Below, piece after piece: positions 53,450 through 62,949 of a stretch of 64,000 nt of DNA. The notes under the pieces were generated by a model. The model saw only the letters and a program-made list of their open reading frames with translations. It did no database searches and had not been told where the DNA came from. The position numbers and the translations under genes were made by a program. The DNA is from Bacteroides congonensis. GTDB lineage: Bacteria; Bacteroidota; Bacteroidia; Bacteroidales; Bacteroidaceae. The stretch is taken from contig NZ_FQXY01000011.1 of assembly GCF_900130125.1 (NCBI RefSeq), positions 1,116,001-1,180,000 on the forward strand. Direction: 5' to 3'. The first letter of the stretch is position 1, and every line of letters begins with the position of its first letter.

Positions 53450-55606
53450 TTATAACGTATAGGATAAATTATAAGTCTCACCATCCACAGTTACTGTAAT
53501 TCCTGAGACTCCATTGGCATTATAGTCCGCATTCATGCTACCTGTGATTTTTACATCATCAAGAGAGCCTTGTTTTGGGTAGATGACTGTCAAGAAGCGA
53601 TCAGCTGTTCTTTCTCCTGCTTCCATTGTGAGATAATATGCGGGTCGAGGGAATGTGAAAGCTTCATCAGATGCCTTAAATGACATTTCTCCTTCTTTAG
53701 AATCAGTCAGTGTGTAAGTTCCATTCGCAAATACGGTACTGATAATAATGTTGTTATCATCGCTAAAGGTTGCACGTGCACTCTTATCTGCATTATTTGT
53801 AATGACCGTACCACCGTCACAAAGATTGAAGTGAAGAAGGACAGGTTCTGATTTAACTCCTTCACCGATACCTTCATCTACGATAACAAAGAATGTATTG
53901 TTTACAAAAAACACATAACGACGATGTTTTAAATTGGAATAACCTTGATTCTCAAAAACAACGACCTTAGTTTTTCCATTATCAATAGTTCCATGTGAGA
54001 GGTATTTGCCCAAGGTAGAAGTGTAATTTTTTCCGTTAAGTGTAAGTGTGTTGTGCATTTTACTTGAACGGAATTTAGCGCGTCTTGCATTTGTTTGTGC
54101 TGCCGTAGAACCAGAATAACTGTAATATTCACATACACCTGAATCTGGAAAGAAGTTACGACCATTATGATAAAGTTCGAACGTCCCATTGTCCGGTTGG
54201 TTATGTGACCATGGTGAATTCTTAGGATCTCCATTATTTAAATAATTGTTGCTGAGTATCATCATTGTTGATGATTTTTTCCAACCGTTGCGTAATATAT
54301 AATATCCAGATTCCTTAAATACTCTTATTTCATCTGAAGGGCATGTACCGCCATTCTTTCCATAGCCGGCCATATACTTAAATTCTTCATTATCAGGAAA
54401 GAATTCATGGGCGAGTATGAACTTTTTATTCAAGACGCTTCGGCTCCATGATGATTGGCGGGTGTCATTAAATCCTGGTACAAAGTGGTTTCTGACCTCA
54501 GGATCTTTACCATCAAAATTGGGGCCATCAAAGTAGTGGGGATAGGTGAATTGTACAATTATGTTTCCTGCTTTTTCCAAAGATTTTTTTATATTAGAAG
54601 CAAATGGATTATTTAAATTATTGGCATTGATTAATTTTAGTAATTCACTACATGTAGTAAACACGTCAATATGATAACTTAAGTCCAATTCTTCATGCAT
54701 TCCGTCTTCTAAAAATTGGTCACCTATATAACCGAACCCTGTTTCTGCCCATTTCTCAGAGTTCTTGAACTCTGGATATAGTGTGCCTGCAAATACTAGT
54801 GCTCGAGCTTGGGTTGCTAATACGTTTCCACCGCTAGCGTATTTATATTGAGTCAGATAATCGCAGTGGTCTGCGAAACTACACAAAAAGACAGAAAGCC
54901 ATTCGGGAGTGAAATTGGTTGAATTTTTATAATATTCAAACAGTTCAACTTGAGCTTCCAAACGGGTTGCTGTTTGTAATTGCCACCATGGCTTGATATC
55001 TTTTACTTCTTCTGTAGGCTTAGGGTTTTGCACAATCCAATCTCCATAAACGTCAATCCATGAAAGAACATGCTGTTCATTGCCTGTTGTACGATATACT
55101 TTAGCTTGGGGAATGAACCATTGATGGCGGTGAAGCTGTTTGGGGTACTCATCGGAGGTTCCGTCCGGATGATTATCCCAATTAAGTTTTCCATCTGTCT
55201 TTTTTAATTGGTAAGGAAGGCCGTTTTTGTCTGTAAAACCATTAACGAAGAAACGGTATGTCAGTGCATTCTCCGCTTTACTTGCGTCATCGGTTGTAGC
55301 GGTAATATTCATTAAGTTAAGAAGTGGATTAGTTGGCACTTCAGTTCTTCTTTGGTAGTAATTAAGCAGCGCTTTTGCGGCATAATACAAATTACCTTCT
55401 TCATAATGTGTTTTAACTTGTTCTAATCCCGGATAATCAAGATTAATGACATCGAAGACTTTTTCGTTAATAACATCATTAGGTTTTGGTTGCGGATATG
55501 TAAATTCGCTTCCGTTTGTGGTCAGTTCATCGTCATCGTCTGTGCATGCGCTGAATGCAAATAAGCAGAACGAACAGGTAAACAAATAATAGAAGATGTT
55601 CTTCAT
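53450..55606 (-). CDS. PL12-type heparinase lipoprotein (copy A)
   Basis: 718 residues, lipobox AFSAC. The mature start has an acidic linker and DVINLDYPGLEQVKTHYEEG, as in the other two PL12 proteins. Catalytic-region phrases are KYASGGNVLATQARALVFAG (Asn), DLSYHIDVFTTC (Tyr, His) and SHNQPDNGTFELYHNGRNFF, then PDSGVCEYYS. It is anchored, so it probably acts at the outer-membrane surface or periplasmic face on longer heparan chains. It is related to 56033-58162 along its length and is 30 bases before the surface-binding protein gene, heading the SusC/SusD transcript. A TACATTTG -7 box precedes it. Confidence 0.9.
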   Translation of the reverse strand: MKNIFYYLFTCSFCLFAFSACTDDDDELTTNGSEFTYPQPKPNDVINEKVFDVINLDYPGLEQVKTHYEEGNLYYAAKALLNYYQRRTEVPTNPLLNLMNITATTDDASKAENALTYRFFVNGFTDKNGLPYQLKKTDGKLNWDNHPDGTSDEYPKQLHRHQWFIPQAKVYRTTGNEQHVLSWIDVYGDWIVQNPKPTEEVKDIKPWWQLQTATRLEAQVELFEYYKNSTNFTPEWLSVFLCSFADHCDYLTQYKYASGGNVLATQARALVFAGTLYPEFKNSEKWAETGFGYIGDQFLEDGMHEELDLSYHIDVFTTCSELLKLINANNLNNPFASNIKKSLEKAGNIIVQFTYPHYFDGPNFDGKDPEVRNHFVPGFNDTRQSSWSRSVLNKKFILAHEFFPDNEEFKYMAGYGKNGGTCPSDEIRVFKESGYYILRNGWKKSSTMMILSNNYLNNGDPKNSPWSHNQPDNGTFELYHNGRNFFPDSGVCEYYSYSGSTAAQTNARRAKFRSSKMHNTLTLNGKNYTSTLGKYLSHGTIDNGKTKVVVFENQGYSNLKHRRYVFFVNNTFFVIVDEGIGEGVKSEPVLLHFNLCDGGTVITNNADKSARATFSDDNNIIISTVFANGTYTLTDSKEGEMSFKASDEAFTFPRPAYYLTMEAGERTADRFLTVIYPKQGSLDDVKITGSMNADYNANGVSGITVTVDGETYNLSYTL

Positions 55607-55649
55607 ACTTTATTAGGTTTTAATTATTAAAAGTTATATTTTACTGTTG

Positions 55650-55657
55650 CAAATGTA
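55650..55657 (-). promoter_or_regulatory. -7 element heading the PL12-SusC-SusD transcript
   Basis: The minus strand reads TACATTTG (TAnnTTTG) 44 bases before the ATG at 55606. No TTTG is found at -33, as is common for promoters that need an activator such as the hybrid sensor. Confidence 0.5.
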
Positions 55658-55755
55658 ATCTGTTTATTTCTAATCGCTAAGCTGTGTTGTTCAAGCTTTG
55701 TTCAAAAATGATTTTTTTGATATTAAATTTGTTGAATCATATATTACTTCTGTTT

Positions 55756-55790
55756 AAAAAGCCTGCTATGACTCTGATAACAGGCTTTTT
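55756..55790 (-). terminator. Terminator after the first PL12 gene (copy B)
   Basis: AAAAAGCCTG pairs with CAGGCTTTTT around a 15-base loop; it can act in both directions. It lies between copies A and B of the PL12 pair, so the upstream copy forms its own transcript. The flanking sequence (55791-56032) is AT-rich; a minus-strand 20-codon reading frame (starting near 56027) has no recognisable product, and I see no gene. Confidence 0.85.
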
Positions 55791-56032
55791 ATCTGCCATA
55801 ATGTAATCTATACCTATTGTGCTTGCAAGGTTTCTCTTGTACATTTTTAGATGTTCTATTGGATGATTTTTAATCCAAATTGGATGCGACTCCTATTCTT
55901 GAACCAAAAGTAGAGGCACATTTTGCCACTGATAATTTCTCCTTTGGGATGTAGGGCAAAGTATCCAGTCAGTAGTCGGGGGATTCCGAATACGTCTCTT
56001 TTGTTTCGGTGGTCATGTTTTTTATCTTCATT

Positions 56033-58162
56033 CTAAAGTTGGTAATTTAAACTATATGTTTCATTATCAATAGTCACTTCAATAGAGACATTATCTGAAT
56101 TTGAAGTATTATCTGTAAATGTAGCATTAATCTTGTGATTGGAAGCAGTAGTTACCGGATATAATATAGTTATATATCGTACGGGAGCATTTTTCTTCTT
56201 CTCCATGATGAGCGAATAGGCTTTTCTGACAGAGTATTTTCTATCTGTCTGATAAGAGATTCGTCCATCAAAAGGTTTTAATGTAATGTCCTGATTTCCA
56301 AAACTACGGATAATCAGGTTGTTGTTATCTTCAAAAGTGGTGTGCGCACCTGCCTCTTGAATATCCAGATTCACGTTGTTGGTTGATGTCTCATCACAAA
56401 GGTGGAAATATAACTTGGAATATCCCGTAGCTGTCCCGAAACCTTCATCTACAAAAGCGAAGAACTCGACAGGTTTTTTCACATAGAAGATGGCACGGCG
56501 ATGCTTGAAGTTGCCATATCCTTGATTTTCCGTTACTATCAGTTGTTGGTTATCGTTTTCTTCCGATAATACTAATTTTCCTTGTGCCTTGTTGATGTTT
56601 TCGCTTCCGGTAGCTTCATGTTCTTCTGATTGTCCCAGAACCATCGTGTTGTGTGCCTTGGTTTGGCGGAACCATCTGCGTAGTTCCATTACTTCCGTAT
56701 CATTTTCTTTCATATACGAACAAACACCGGAATCCGGAAAGAAATTACGGCCGTTGTGGTATAATTCGAATGTTCCGTTATCGAGCTGGTTGTGACTTGA
56801 GTCTTCTAACTTGGAAGATATATTGTTGCTGTGTACCAACATCGTAGATTGGGGAGTCCAGCCATTGCGCAGTACATAAAATCCTGAATATTCGAATGTT
56901 TTGATTTTGCTGTCGGGCGGAGTTCCTTTTCCATATGTCTTCATGTAGTTAAGTTCTGAATCATCCGGGTACATTTCAGCGTATTTTACGAAATTCTTAT
57001 TCAGGACACTTCGTGTTTTTATCCACGAATCATTGAATGCGGGACTGCAATTCTTACTTCCTTTTGTGAAGTAACTGGGGTACGTAAAATGCATGACGAC
57101 TTTAGTTGCTTTCAGCAGGACGTTGTCAAGTTCTGGAGAAAGCAGATTATCCGGTAGCTTGTTCAATTGGATGAGTCTTTTTAAATCGTATAGGCCGTCC
57201 ACTATGCCTATATGATAATGGAGTGAGAGGTCATTCGTCATTCCATCTTTTAAAAATAGCTTTGTGGTCTGTTCATTTATGATGTCGCATCCCGTTTTTT
57301 GCCACTGCGGGGCATTTTTAAGTTCGGGAAACAGAGTTCCTGCGAATACTAATGCTACTGCCTGGCTCAGTAGAATATTGTTTTCTCCGGCATATTTGTA
57401 CAAGGACAAATAGTCGGCGTGTTCTGCAAAGTGTATGAGGAAAAAAGAAAGCCATTCAGAAGTAAAGTTGGGAGAGGACTTGAAATACTCGAATGATTCT
57501 GTTTGCCCCATGATACGTGTAGATACCTGAAGTTGATACCATTTGAATTTGTCCGGTTTTCCATCCGGTTTGGGGTTCCTGGCAATCCAGTCGGTATACA
57601 CTTCTTTCCAAGAGAGAATATATTTCTCATCATGTGAGTTTTGGTAAGCTTTCCCTTGAAGAGGCATCCAATTGTGACGATGCAATTGTTTCTGATATTC
57701 GTTATCAGCACCCTTTGGAGCAAATTCCCAATTGATTGTTTTATCATTGTTCTGCAATGAATAAGGAATCTTTCTGGTTTTATCTTCCAGATAATTGTCA
57801 TTGACATAAAAACGATATTCGTTTATCGCATAGTCGGCATAACCCTGTTCCGTTTCATTAAGGGTGGCAGATAGATTCGGATTTAGAATCTCAGGTCTGT
57901 TTTGGTAATAGACAAGCAGTTTTTGCATGGCTGCATCGTTGTCACCGGCTTTATACAAAGCCTTCACTTCTTCTAATCCGGAATAATCAAGATTGAGAAT
58001 ATCAAATAAAGATTCTTCAGCATCTTCTTTTGGGGGTGTCGGTTCCTCTTTCGGCGGAATGTCGGTATTGTCTTTTTGTGGAATATCATTATCTGTACAT
58101 CCTGCGAATGTAATGATAAGAAACAGCCATATATTAATTCGGAATCTGTTTTTGCAATTCAT
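56033..58162 (-). CDS. PL12-type heparinase lipoprotein (copy B)
   Basis: 709 residues, lipobox FAGC, then a Pro/Glu/Asp linker and ILNLDYSGLEEVKALYKAGD. The toroid domain has KYAGENNILLSQAVALVFAG (Asn) and NDLSLHYHIGIVDGLYDL (Tyr, His); the beta domain has SHNQLDNGTFELYHNGRNFF and PDSGVCSYMKE. It is a paralogue of 53450-55606 with the same lipoprotein layout, and both differ from the soluble 42770-44770 enzyme. The B. thetaiotaomicron locus has a single lyase here (BT4662), as I recall, so this looks like a tandem duplication or added gene. It has its own TATATTTG -7 box and terminator. Confidence 0.9.
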   Translation of the reverse strand: MNCKNRFRINIWLFLIITFAGCTDNDIPQKDNTDIPPKEEPTPPKEDAEESLFDILNLDYSGLEEVKALYKAGDNDAAMQKLLVYYQNRPEILNPNLSATLNETEQGYADYAINEYRFYVNDNYLEDKTRKIPYSLQNNDKTINWEFAPKGADNEYQKQLHRHNWMPLQGKAYQNSHDEKYILSWKEVYTDWIARNPKPDGKPDKFKWYQLQVSTRIMGQTESFEYFKSSPNFTSEWLSFFLIHFAEHADYLSLYKYAGENNILLSQAVALVFAGTLFPELKNAPQWQKTGCDIINEQTTKLFLKDGMTNDLSLHYHIGIVDGLYDLKRLIQLNKLPDNLLSPELDNVLLKATKVVMHFTYPSYFTKGSKNCSPAFNDSWIKTRSVLNKNFVKYAEMYPDDSELNYMKTYGKGTPPDSKIKTFEYSGFYVLRNGWTPQSTMLVHSNNISSKLEDSSHNQLDNGTFELYHNGRNFFPDSGVCSYMKENDTEVMELRRWFRQTKAHNTMVLGQSEEHEATGSENINKAQGKLVLSEENDNQQLIVTENQGYGNFKHRRAIFYVKKPVEFFAFVDEGFGTATGYSKLYFHLCDETSTNNVNLDIQEAGAHTTFEDNNNLIIRSFGNQDITLKPFDGRISYQTDRKYSVRKAYSLIMEKKKNAPVRYITILYPVTTASNHKINATFTDNTSNSDNVSIEVTIDNETYSLNYQL

Positions 58163-58223
58163 AGTATAAACTTTAGTTTGGATGGATTTTGATTTTATAT
58201 TTGAGATGGTTACTAACTCTATG

Positions 58224-58231
58224 CAAATATA
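58224..58231 (-). promoter_or_regulatory. -7 element for the PL12 copy B gene
   Basis: The minus strand reads TATATTTG (TAnnTTTG) 61 bases before the ATG at 58162. A -33 TTTG is absent. Confidence 0.5.
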
Positions 58232-58442
58232 TGGGAGAAAGTAGCCTTGTTGTTAATAGTTTTATCGAATAGTATATCAAATTTGTGTAATGATACTGTT
58301 TGATATGTATAAAGGACTGTATTCTTTCTCCAAATTATGCGGAAGTTTTAATGACTTCATCTAATTGAATTGTACAAATCATGCTATCCTTTTAGTGATT
58401 TCTCCTAATAGAGTTAATCTGTTGCAGTTGAGTAACTCATGA

Positions 58443-58480
58443 GTTGCACTTGTATATCTACTCGGAAGGACAAGTGCAAC
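58443..58480. repeat. Inverted repeat GTTGCACTTGT / ACAAGTGCAAC
   Basis: Perfect 11-base arms separated by 16 bases, in the 591-base gap between PL12 copy B and the sensor gene. Close by are AACTCATGAGTT (palindrome) and several TTGCA[CG]TT copies. These could be binding sites for the sensor's AraC domain upstream of PL12 copy B, or a folded element; I cannot tell. No gene is seen in 58163-58753. Confidence 0.6.
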
Positions 58481-58668
58481 TTGGTGATTGCACAACTGCA
58501 ATTCACTAATGGTAAAAAATAGACGGTAATTGTAGGTAATATGTTGACAAATAGGATATTATGATAAAAGTGCAGTTTTTCGTCAGAAAAAAGCAAAATC
58601 ATCCTATTGTTTTTTGTAAACTAATCTTGATTTAGTACTGTTTTTAGTCTTAAAGTGTTGATTATGAA

Positions 58669-58730
58669 CTCTGCGACATTTTTGTATTTCCCCTTATAAA
58701 ACTTAGAATAAATACAAAAATGTCACAGAG
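58669..58730. repeat. 21-base inverted repeat after the sensor gene
   Basis: The left arm (58669-58689) and right arm (58710-58730) match at 20 of 21 positions, CTCTGcGACATTTTTGTATTT against its complement, with a 20-base AT-rich loop. It lies 24 bases beyond the sensor stop. It may be a weak terminator, but there is no T run after it, or a palindromic mobile remnant. Confidence 0.65.
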
Positions 58731-58753
58731 AATGGAATTATTAGTTCTTGGAA

Positions 58754-61700
58754 TTATCCTTTAGCCTTCTTGATATATTCCGTAGGCAGGCATCCGAAAT
58801 ACTTCTTGAAACTTGTAGCGAAGTAAGACGGCGTATTGAATCCTACCATCGTACTTACTTCCGCTACTGTATAACGTCCGTCCTTCAGTAATTTGGCAGC
58901 CTCATTAAAGCGAATCTTACGTATAAAGTCGATAGTAGACTCACCTGTGATGGCTTTTAACTTCAGGTGTAGATTGGAACGGCTCATATTCATTTCTCTG
59001 GCAAACTCGTCGGTAGAGAATTCTATATTGTCCATATTCTTTTCTACAATAGCTACGGCACGTTTCAACAGCGCTTCATCCATAGCGTTGAACGTAATCT
59101 TCTCCGGTTCCACTTCCAACGATTTGGAGTAACGTTCAAGCATACGTCTGCGGGTACGCATCATGTTCTGAATCTTCGTAGTCAGTATGGCAAGAGAGAA
59201 TGGTTTGGGGATATAATCATCCGCGCCCATTTGCAGACCTTCCATCTGATCCTTGATTTCGCTTTTGGCTGACAGGATAATAACCGGGATATGACAGGTA
59301 CGGATATTCTGCTTCACGTTCTTACATAGTTTGATACCATCCATAACAGGCATCATCACATCAGTAACAATAATATCGACTTCATTATCTTTCAGTTTCT
59401 CCAGAGCTTCCTCACCGTTTCCGGCTTCCAGTGTATTAAACAGCTCGGAAAGTCCGCTGCTGAGGTAATGGCGGATTTCATTATTGTCTTCTACGATAAG
59501 AATTGTCCCCCGTTTCTTGTCACCTGATTCTATAGCTTCATTTTCCACTTTTTCCGTATCAATGAAATACATCTCCTTGGAATTAGTGGAATATACCTGT
59601 TCTTCTTCATTCTTGCTATCATTGGAAGCTAATTCAGATGGCTTGTAGGTATTTATATCCTGCGGAAGATATACAGAGAACGTGCTGCCTTTACCCTCTT
59701 CGCTATCCAGTTCAATGCGACCGTGATGTAATTCTACCAGACGTTGTACCAATGAAAGACCGATACCACTTCCCACATGCTCGCTTTCAACCTGATAAAA
59801 CCGTTCGAATATCTTCCCCTGCTTGTTGATGGGAATACCGATACCTGTATCACTGACTTGCAGTATCAGCCAATTATTTTCCTCTTTCAGGGTTACAGTG
59901 ATGCTTTGCCCGCTTTCCGTATATTTGAAAGCATTTGAAAGCAGGTTGTTGACAATCAGTTCCAGATAATTAGGATCGAAAAGTTCCTCTTTGTCTTCCA
60001 GTTCGGAATGGAGAGTATAAGTTATCTTCTTGTGACGTGCCAGCTTGTCATAGAACAGGAAATTGTCCTGTATCAATTGATGGGCATTTTCTTTCTTGAC
60101 TTTCAATTCGAATACTCCAAGCTCGGCACGGCGGTAATCCATCAACTGATTGACAAGATGCAACAGACGATTGGCATTTCGTTGGATATATTCCAGTTGA
60201 TTGCGTGTCCAGCGGTCGCTTATCTTATTGATGATTTCCTGTAAAGGAGCTAAGATGAGAGTCAGTGGAGTACGCAATTCGTGAGAAATATTGATGAAGA
60301 AGCGCATCTTCATCTGGTTGATTTCTTCCTGATGCTCTTTGTCCCTGCGTTCTATTTCCAGTTCCGCTTCCATGCTTTTACGCATCCAGAAGAAACGGAA
60401 AACAAAAGTGATAAAGCCGATGAAGGTAGCGAGGAAAAGTAGAATCGCCCACCAAGTCTTGTACCATATGGGAAGAACGATGATTTCGAGGGCGGTAGGA
60501 GTCATGTTCCATTTCCCGTCACTATTGGCGGCTTTTACTAAGAAATGATACGTTCCTTGTGGTAGGTTGGAGTAGGAGACAGAGCGTTTGTCTGTCAGAT
60601 AATACCATTCTTTATCATATCCTTCCAGTTTGTAAGCAAACGTATTGTGTTGTCCTGAAATATAGTTGGATACAACGAACTCGATAGTAAAAGCGGTTTG
60701 CCATGATTTCAGAGTGATGCTTTCCGTTTCATTGATATTTTTGGTCAAAATACCAGTCTCGTCATCCGGACGAACTGTTTTGTTGAACAGTTGCAGTTTG
60801 GTTATTACTACTGGCGGAGTATAAGGATTGTCAAGTAGTAATTCCGGTCGGAAAGTTGTGATACCGTTGATACCGCCGAAGTACATTTGTCCGCTGGAAG
60901 TGCGGCAGTACGAGGAAGTATTAAACTGATTGCTTTGCAAACCATCTGATTCCGTAAAGTTACGGAACTTTTCAGTCTCCGGGTTAAAGCAGGAAATTCC
61001 CCGGTTCGTACTTAGCCAAAGTCGTCCGAAAGTATCTTCCAGAATACCATAGACTACATTATTAGGCAAACCATTGGCAGTAGTATATCTTTTGATTTTC
61101 TTTTCTTTCTCATTAAAGCAATAAACTCCTTCGCGTGTACCTACCCAAACAATACCGTTATTCGCTTCATAAATACAGTTGGTGAACATCTTGGTGACAG
61201 GAGACGCGGGAAGGATAGAGGCCCTTTGTATATCCAGTCCTTGTTGTTGAAAGACTGATACCCCTTCTTCACCACCAATCCAGAGCCGTTTGCGTGAGTC
61301 TCTGAATAAAGTCGTGATTTGCTGTGAAGTGAATGGAGTACCATCTTTTTCTTTATCTATGGTAGTAAAACTTTGTTTTTCAGGATTGAAACTGACTAAA
61401 GCGCTCAGTGTTCCTAAGAGAAGATTCCCCCCTTCGTCGGGAAGAATGGCATATACGTTCTCATTAACCAGTTGGCTGTTAATTTGGTTGAAACTTTCCA
61501 TTCGTCCACTGTTGCGGTGGAGGACAGACAATCCGCCGGCATGCGTACCTATGTAAACAAGTGATTTCCGCTCGTCTACATACACCGCCTTGATGTTATT
61601 GGAGCCGATTCCTATTTCCCGTTCATTTTCCTGTAACGCATAATGTGTAAACTGCTGCGTTTTAGTGTTGTATAGATTCAGACCACCGTCATTTGTTCCT

Positions 61701-62815
61701 ATCCACAGGTTTTTGTCCTTGTCTTCTACAATGCAACTTACCACATTGTCACTTAATGAGTTCTTATAAGGAATGCGTTGAATATTCTTGAACCGGTTCC
61801 GGATGGGATGATAATAGTTCAGTCCGCCGAAGTAAGTCCCGAGCCACATACCTCCTTGGGAATCCATAAAGATACTACGTACCGAACGTTGCGACAGGCT
61901 GCCTCTCTCTACCGGGCTGCTACTATATGAAATAAACGAATCACTTGCCTCGCGATAAATATTCAAATCATTGAATGTGCCTATCCACAAACGATTTTGC
62001 GAGTCTAGTGCCAAAGAGCGGATATAATTGGAACTGATACTTTTAGGATTGGAAGAAGAATGGAGATAGGTCTTGACTTCTTTAGTTTTCGGGTTGAGCA
62101 GAAGCAGGCCGGCTCCTTCGGTAGCTATCCATATACGGGTAGGGGATTGTTGCAGAATAGACTGGATTCGTTTAGTATCCAATATAGGAGTTACCTTTTC
62201 CAGGCTCTTTTGGGGGATGGAGTAGCTATAAAGCCCGTTCTCCATCGTACCGATATAGATTATATCGCCATGTCTGTAAAGGGCGGTAGCTATAATCTTA
62301 TGCATGGCCGTACTAAAAGAATCCTCCACAAATTTGGATTCTTTTATGTCGAACATAATCAGACCTTCCTGTGTACTTATAAGCAACTGTTCCGGTGATA
62401 TTTCAGCGATACCATTAATCTGTTGTCGCTTGCCTTTCTTCTCGTAGAAAAAGTTTTTGAATTGGTCTTTTTCTTCATCATACCATGACAATCCATCCCG
62501 CGTACCTATCCAGACCCGTCCCTGACTATCTGTCTTTACGATTCGTGAGATGTCATTGGCGATACTGTTAGGATCGTCTTCATTATGCTGGTAAACCGTA
62601 AATGCATATCCGTCATATTTGTTCACTCCATCGTAGGTGGCAAACCACATATTGCCACGCTTGTCCTGATCAATGGCGAATACGGTACTTTGCGACAATC
62701 CTTCATTGATGGAAATATAGGAGAAGTTAATTTGTTCCGGAATCTCGGAAAAAGCGGAATTCGTTCCTATGCATAGAAAGAACAAACAGATTATTATATA
62801 TTTTAGATAGCTCAT
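58754..62815 (-). CDS. Hybrid two-component system sensor-regulator (heparin HTCS)
   Basis: 1353 residues. A signal peptide (about 1-23) is followed by a two-domain beta-propeller sensor of many Reg_prop repeats (GNMWFATYDGVNKYDGYAF, GRVWIGTRDGLSWYDEE and others) to about 700 and a Y_Y_Y domain at about 705-775. A membrane helix lies near 790-815. A histidine kinase follows: HisKA with INISHELRTPLTLIL (His near 845) and HATPase with DTGIGIPINKQGKIFERFYQ and GSGIGLSLVQ. Then come a receiver (VEDNNEIRHYL, Asp in TDVMMPVMDGIKL near 1150, KPF) and an AraC helix-turn-helix at about 1250-1353 (NMSRSNLHLKLKAITGEST). It binds GAG oligosaccharides in the periplasm and activates the locus. Confidence 0.97.
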   Translation of the reverse strand: MSYLKYIIICLFFLCIGTNSAFSEIPEQINFSYISINEGLSQSTVFAIDQDKRGNMWFATYDGVNKYDGYAFTVYQHNEDDPNSIANDISRIVKTDSQGRVWIGTRDGLSWYDEEKDQFKNFFYEKKGKRQQINGIAEISPEQLLISTQEGLIMFDIKESKFVEDSFSTAMHKIIATALYRHGDIIYIGTMENGLYSYSIPQKSLEKVTPILDTKRIQSILQQSPTRIWIATEGAGLLLLNPKTKEVKTYLHSSSNPKSISSNYIRSLALDSQNRLWIGTFNDLNIYREASDSFISYSSSPVERGSLSQRSVRSIFMDSQGGMWLGTYFGGLNYYHPIRNRFKNIQRIPYKNSLSDNVVSCIVEDKDKNLWIGTNDGGLNLYNTKTQQFTHYALQENEREIGIGSNNIKAVYVDERKSLVYIGTHAGGLSVLHRNSGRMESFNQINSQLVNENVYAILPDEGGNLLLGTLSALVSFNPEKQSFTTIDKEKDGTPFTSQQITTLFRDSRKRLWIGGEEGVSVFQQQGLDIQRASILPASPVTKMFTNCIYEANNGIVWVGTREGVYCFNEKEKKIKRYTTANGLPNNVVYGILEDTFGRLWLSTNRGISCFNPETEKFRNFTESDGLQSNQFNTSSYCRTSSGQMYFGGINGITTFRPELLLDNPYTPPVVITKLQLFNKTVRPDDETGILTKNINETESITLKSWQTAFTIEFVVSNYISGQHNTFAYKLEGYDKEWYYLTDKRSVSYSNLPQGTYHFLVKAANSDGKWNMTPTALEIIVLPIWYKTWWAILLFLATFIGFITFVFRFFWMRKSMEAELEIERRDKEHQEEINQMKMRFFINISHELRTPLTLILAPLQEIINKISDRWTRNQLEYIQRNANRLLHLVNQLMDYRRAELGVFELKVKKENAHQLIQDNFLFYDKLARHKKITYTLHSELEDKEELFDPNYLELIVNNLLSNAFKYTESGQSITVTLKEENNWLILQVSDTGIGIPINKQGKIFERFYQVESEHVGSGIGLSLVQRLVELHHGRIELDSEEGKGSTFSVYLPQDINTYKPSELASNDSKNEEEQVYSTNSKEMYFIDTEKVENEAIESGDKKRGTILIVEDNNEIRHYLSSGLSELFNTLEAGNGEEALEKLKDNEVDIIVTDVMMPVMDGIKLCKNVKQNIRTCHIPVIILSAKSEIKDQMEGLQMGADDYIPKPFSLAILTTKIQNMMRTRRRMLERYSKSLEVEPEKITFNAMDEALLKRAVAIVEKNMDNIEFSTDEFAREMNMSRSNLHLKLKAITGESTIDFIRKIRFNEAAKLLKDGRYTVAEVSTMVGFNTPSYFATSFKKYFGCLPTEYIKKAKG

Positions 62816-62843
62816 TATTAGGTCATAAGATTAATAACGGCAT

Positions 62844-62851
62844 CAAAGATA
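62844..62851 (-). promoter_or_regulatory. -7 element for the HTCS gene
   Basis: The minus strand reads TATCTTTG (TAnnTTTG), 28 bases before the ATG at 62815. No clear -33 element. Confidence 0.45.
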
Positions 62852-62884
62852 ATAAAATCTTTTCTATACAGTATTATGAGGTAT

Positions 62885-62916
62885 GGAAAAAATAAGCCCG
62901 GAACTGCTTCCGGGCT
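62885..62916 (-). terminator. Terminator after the TrpB2-like gene
   Basis: AGCCCGGAA pairs with TTCCGGGCT around a 4-base loop; in transcript direction it ends in ATTTTTTCC. It lies 33 bases beyond the stop of the TrpB2-like gene. Confidence 0.9.
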
Positions 62917-62949
62917 CTCTTGTATAGTTTGATTTCGAAATCGGGAGGA

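Noticed and set aside
55791..56032. A short gene between the PL12 copies
   Set aside because: Only a 20-codon frame and unlinked fragments; no homology is recognised.
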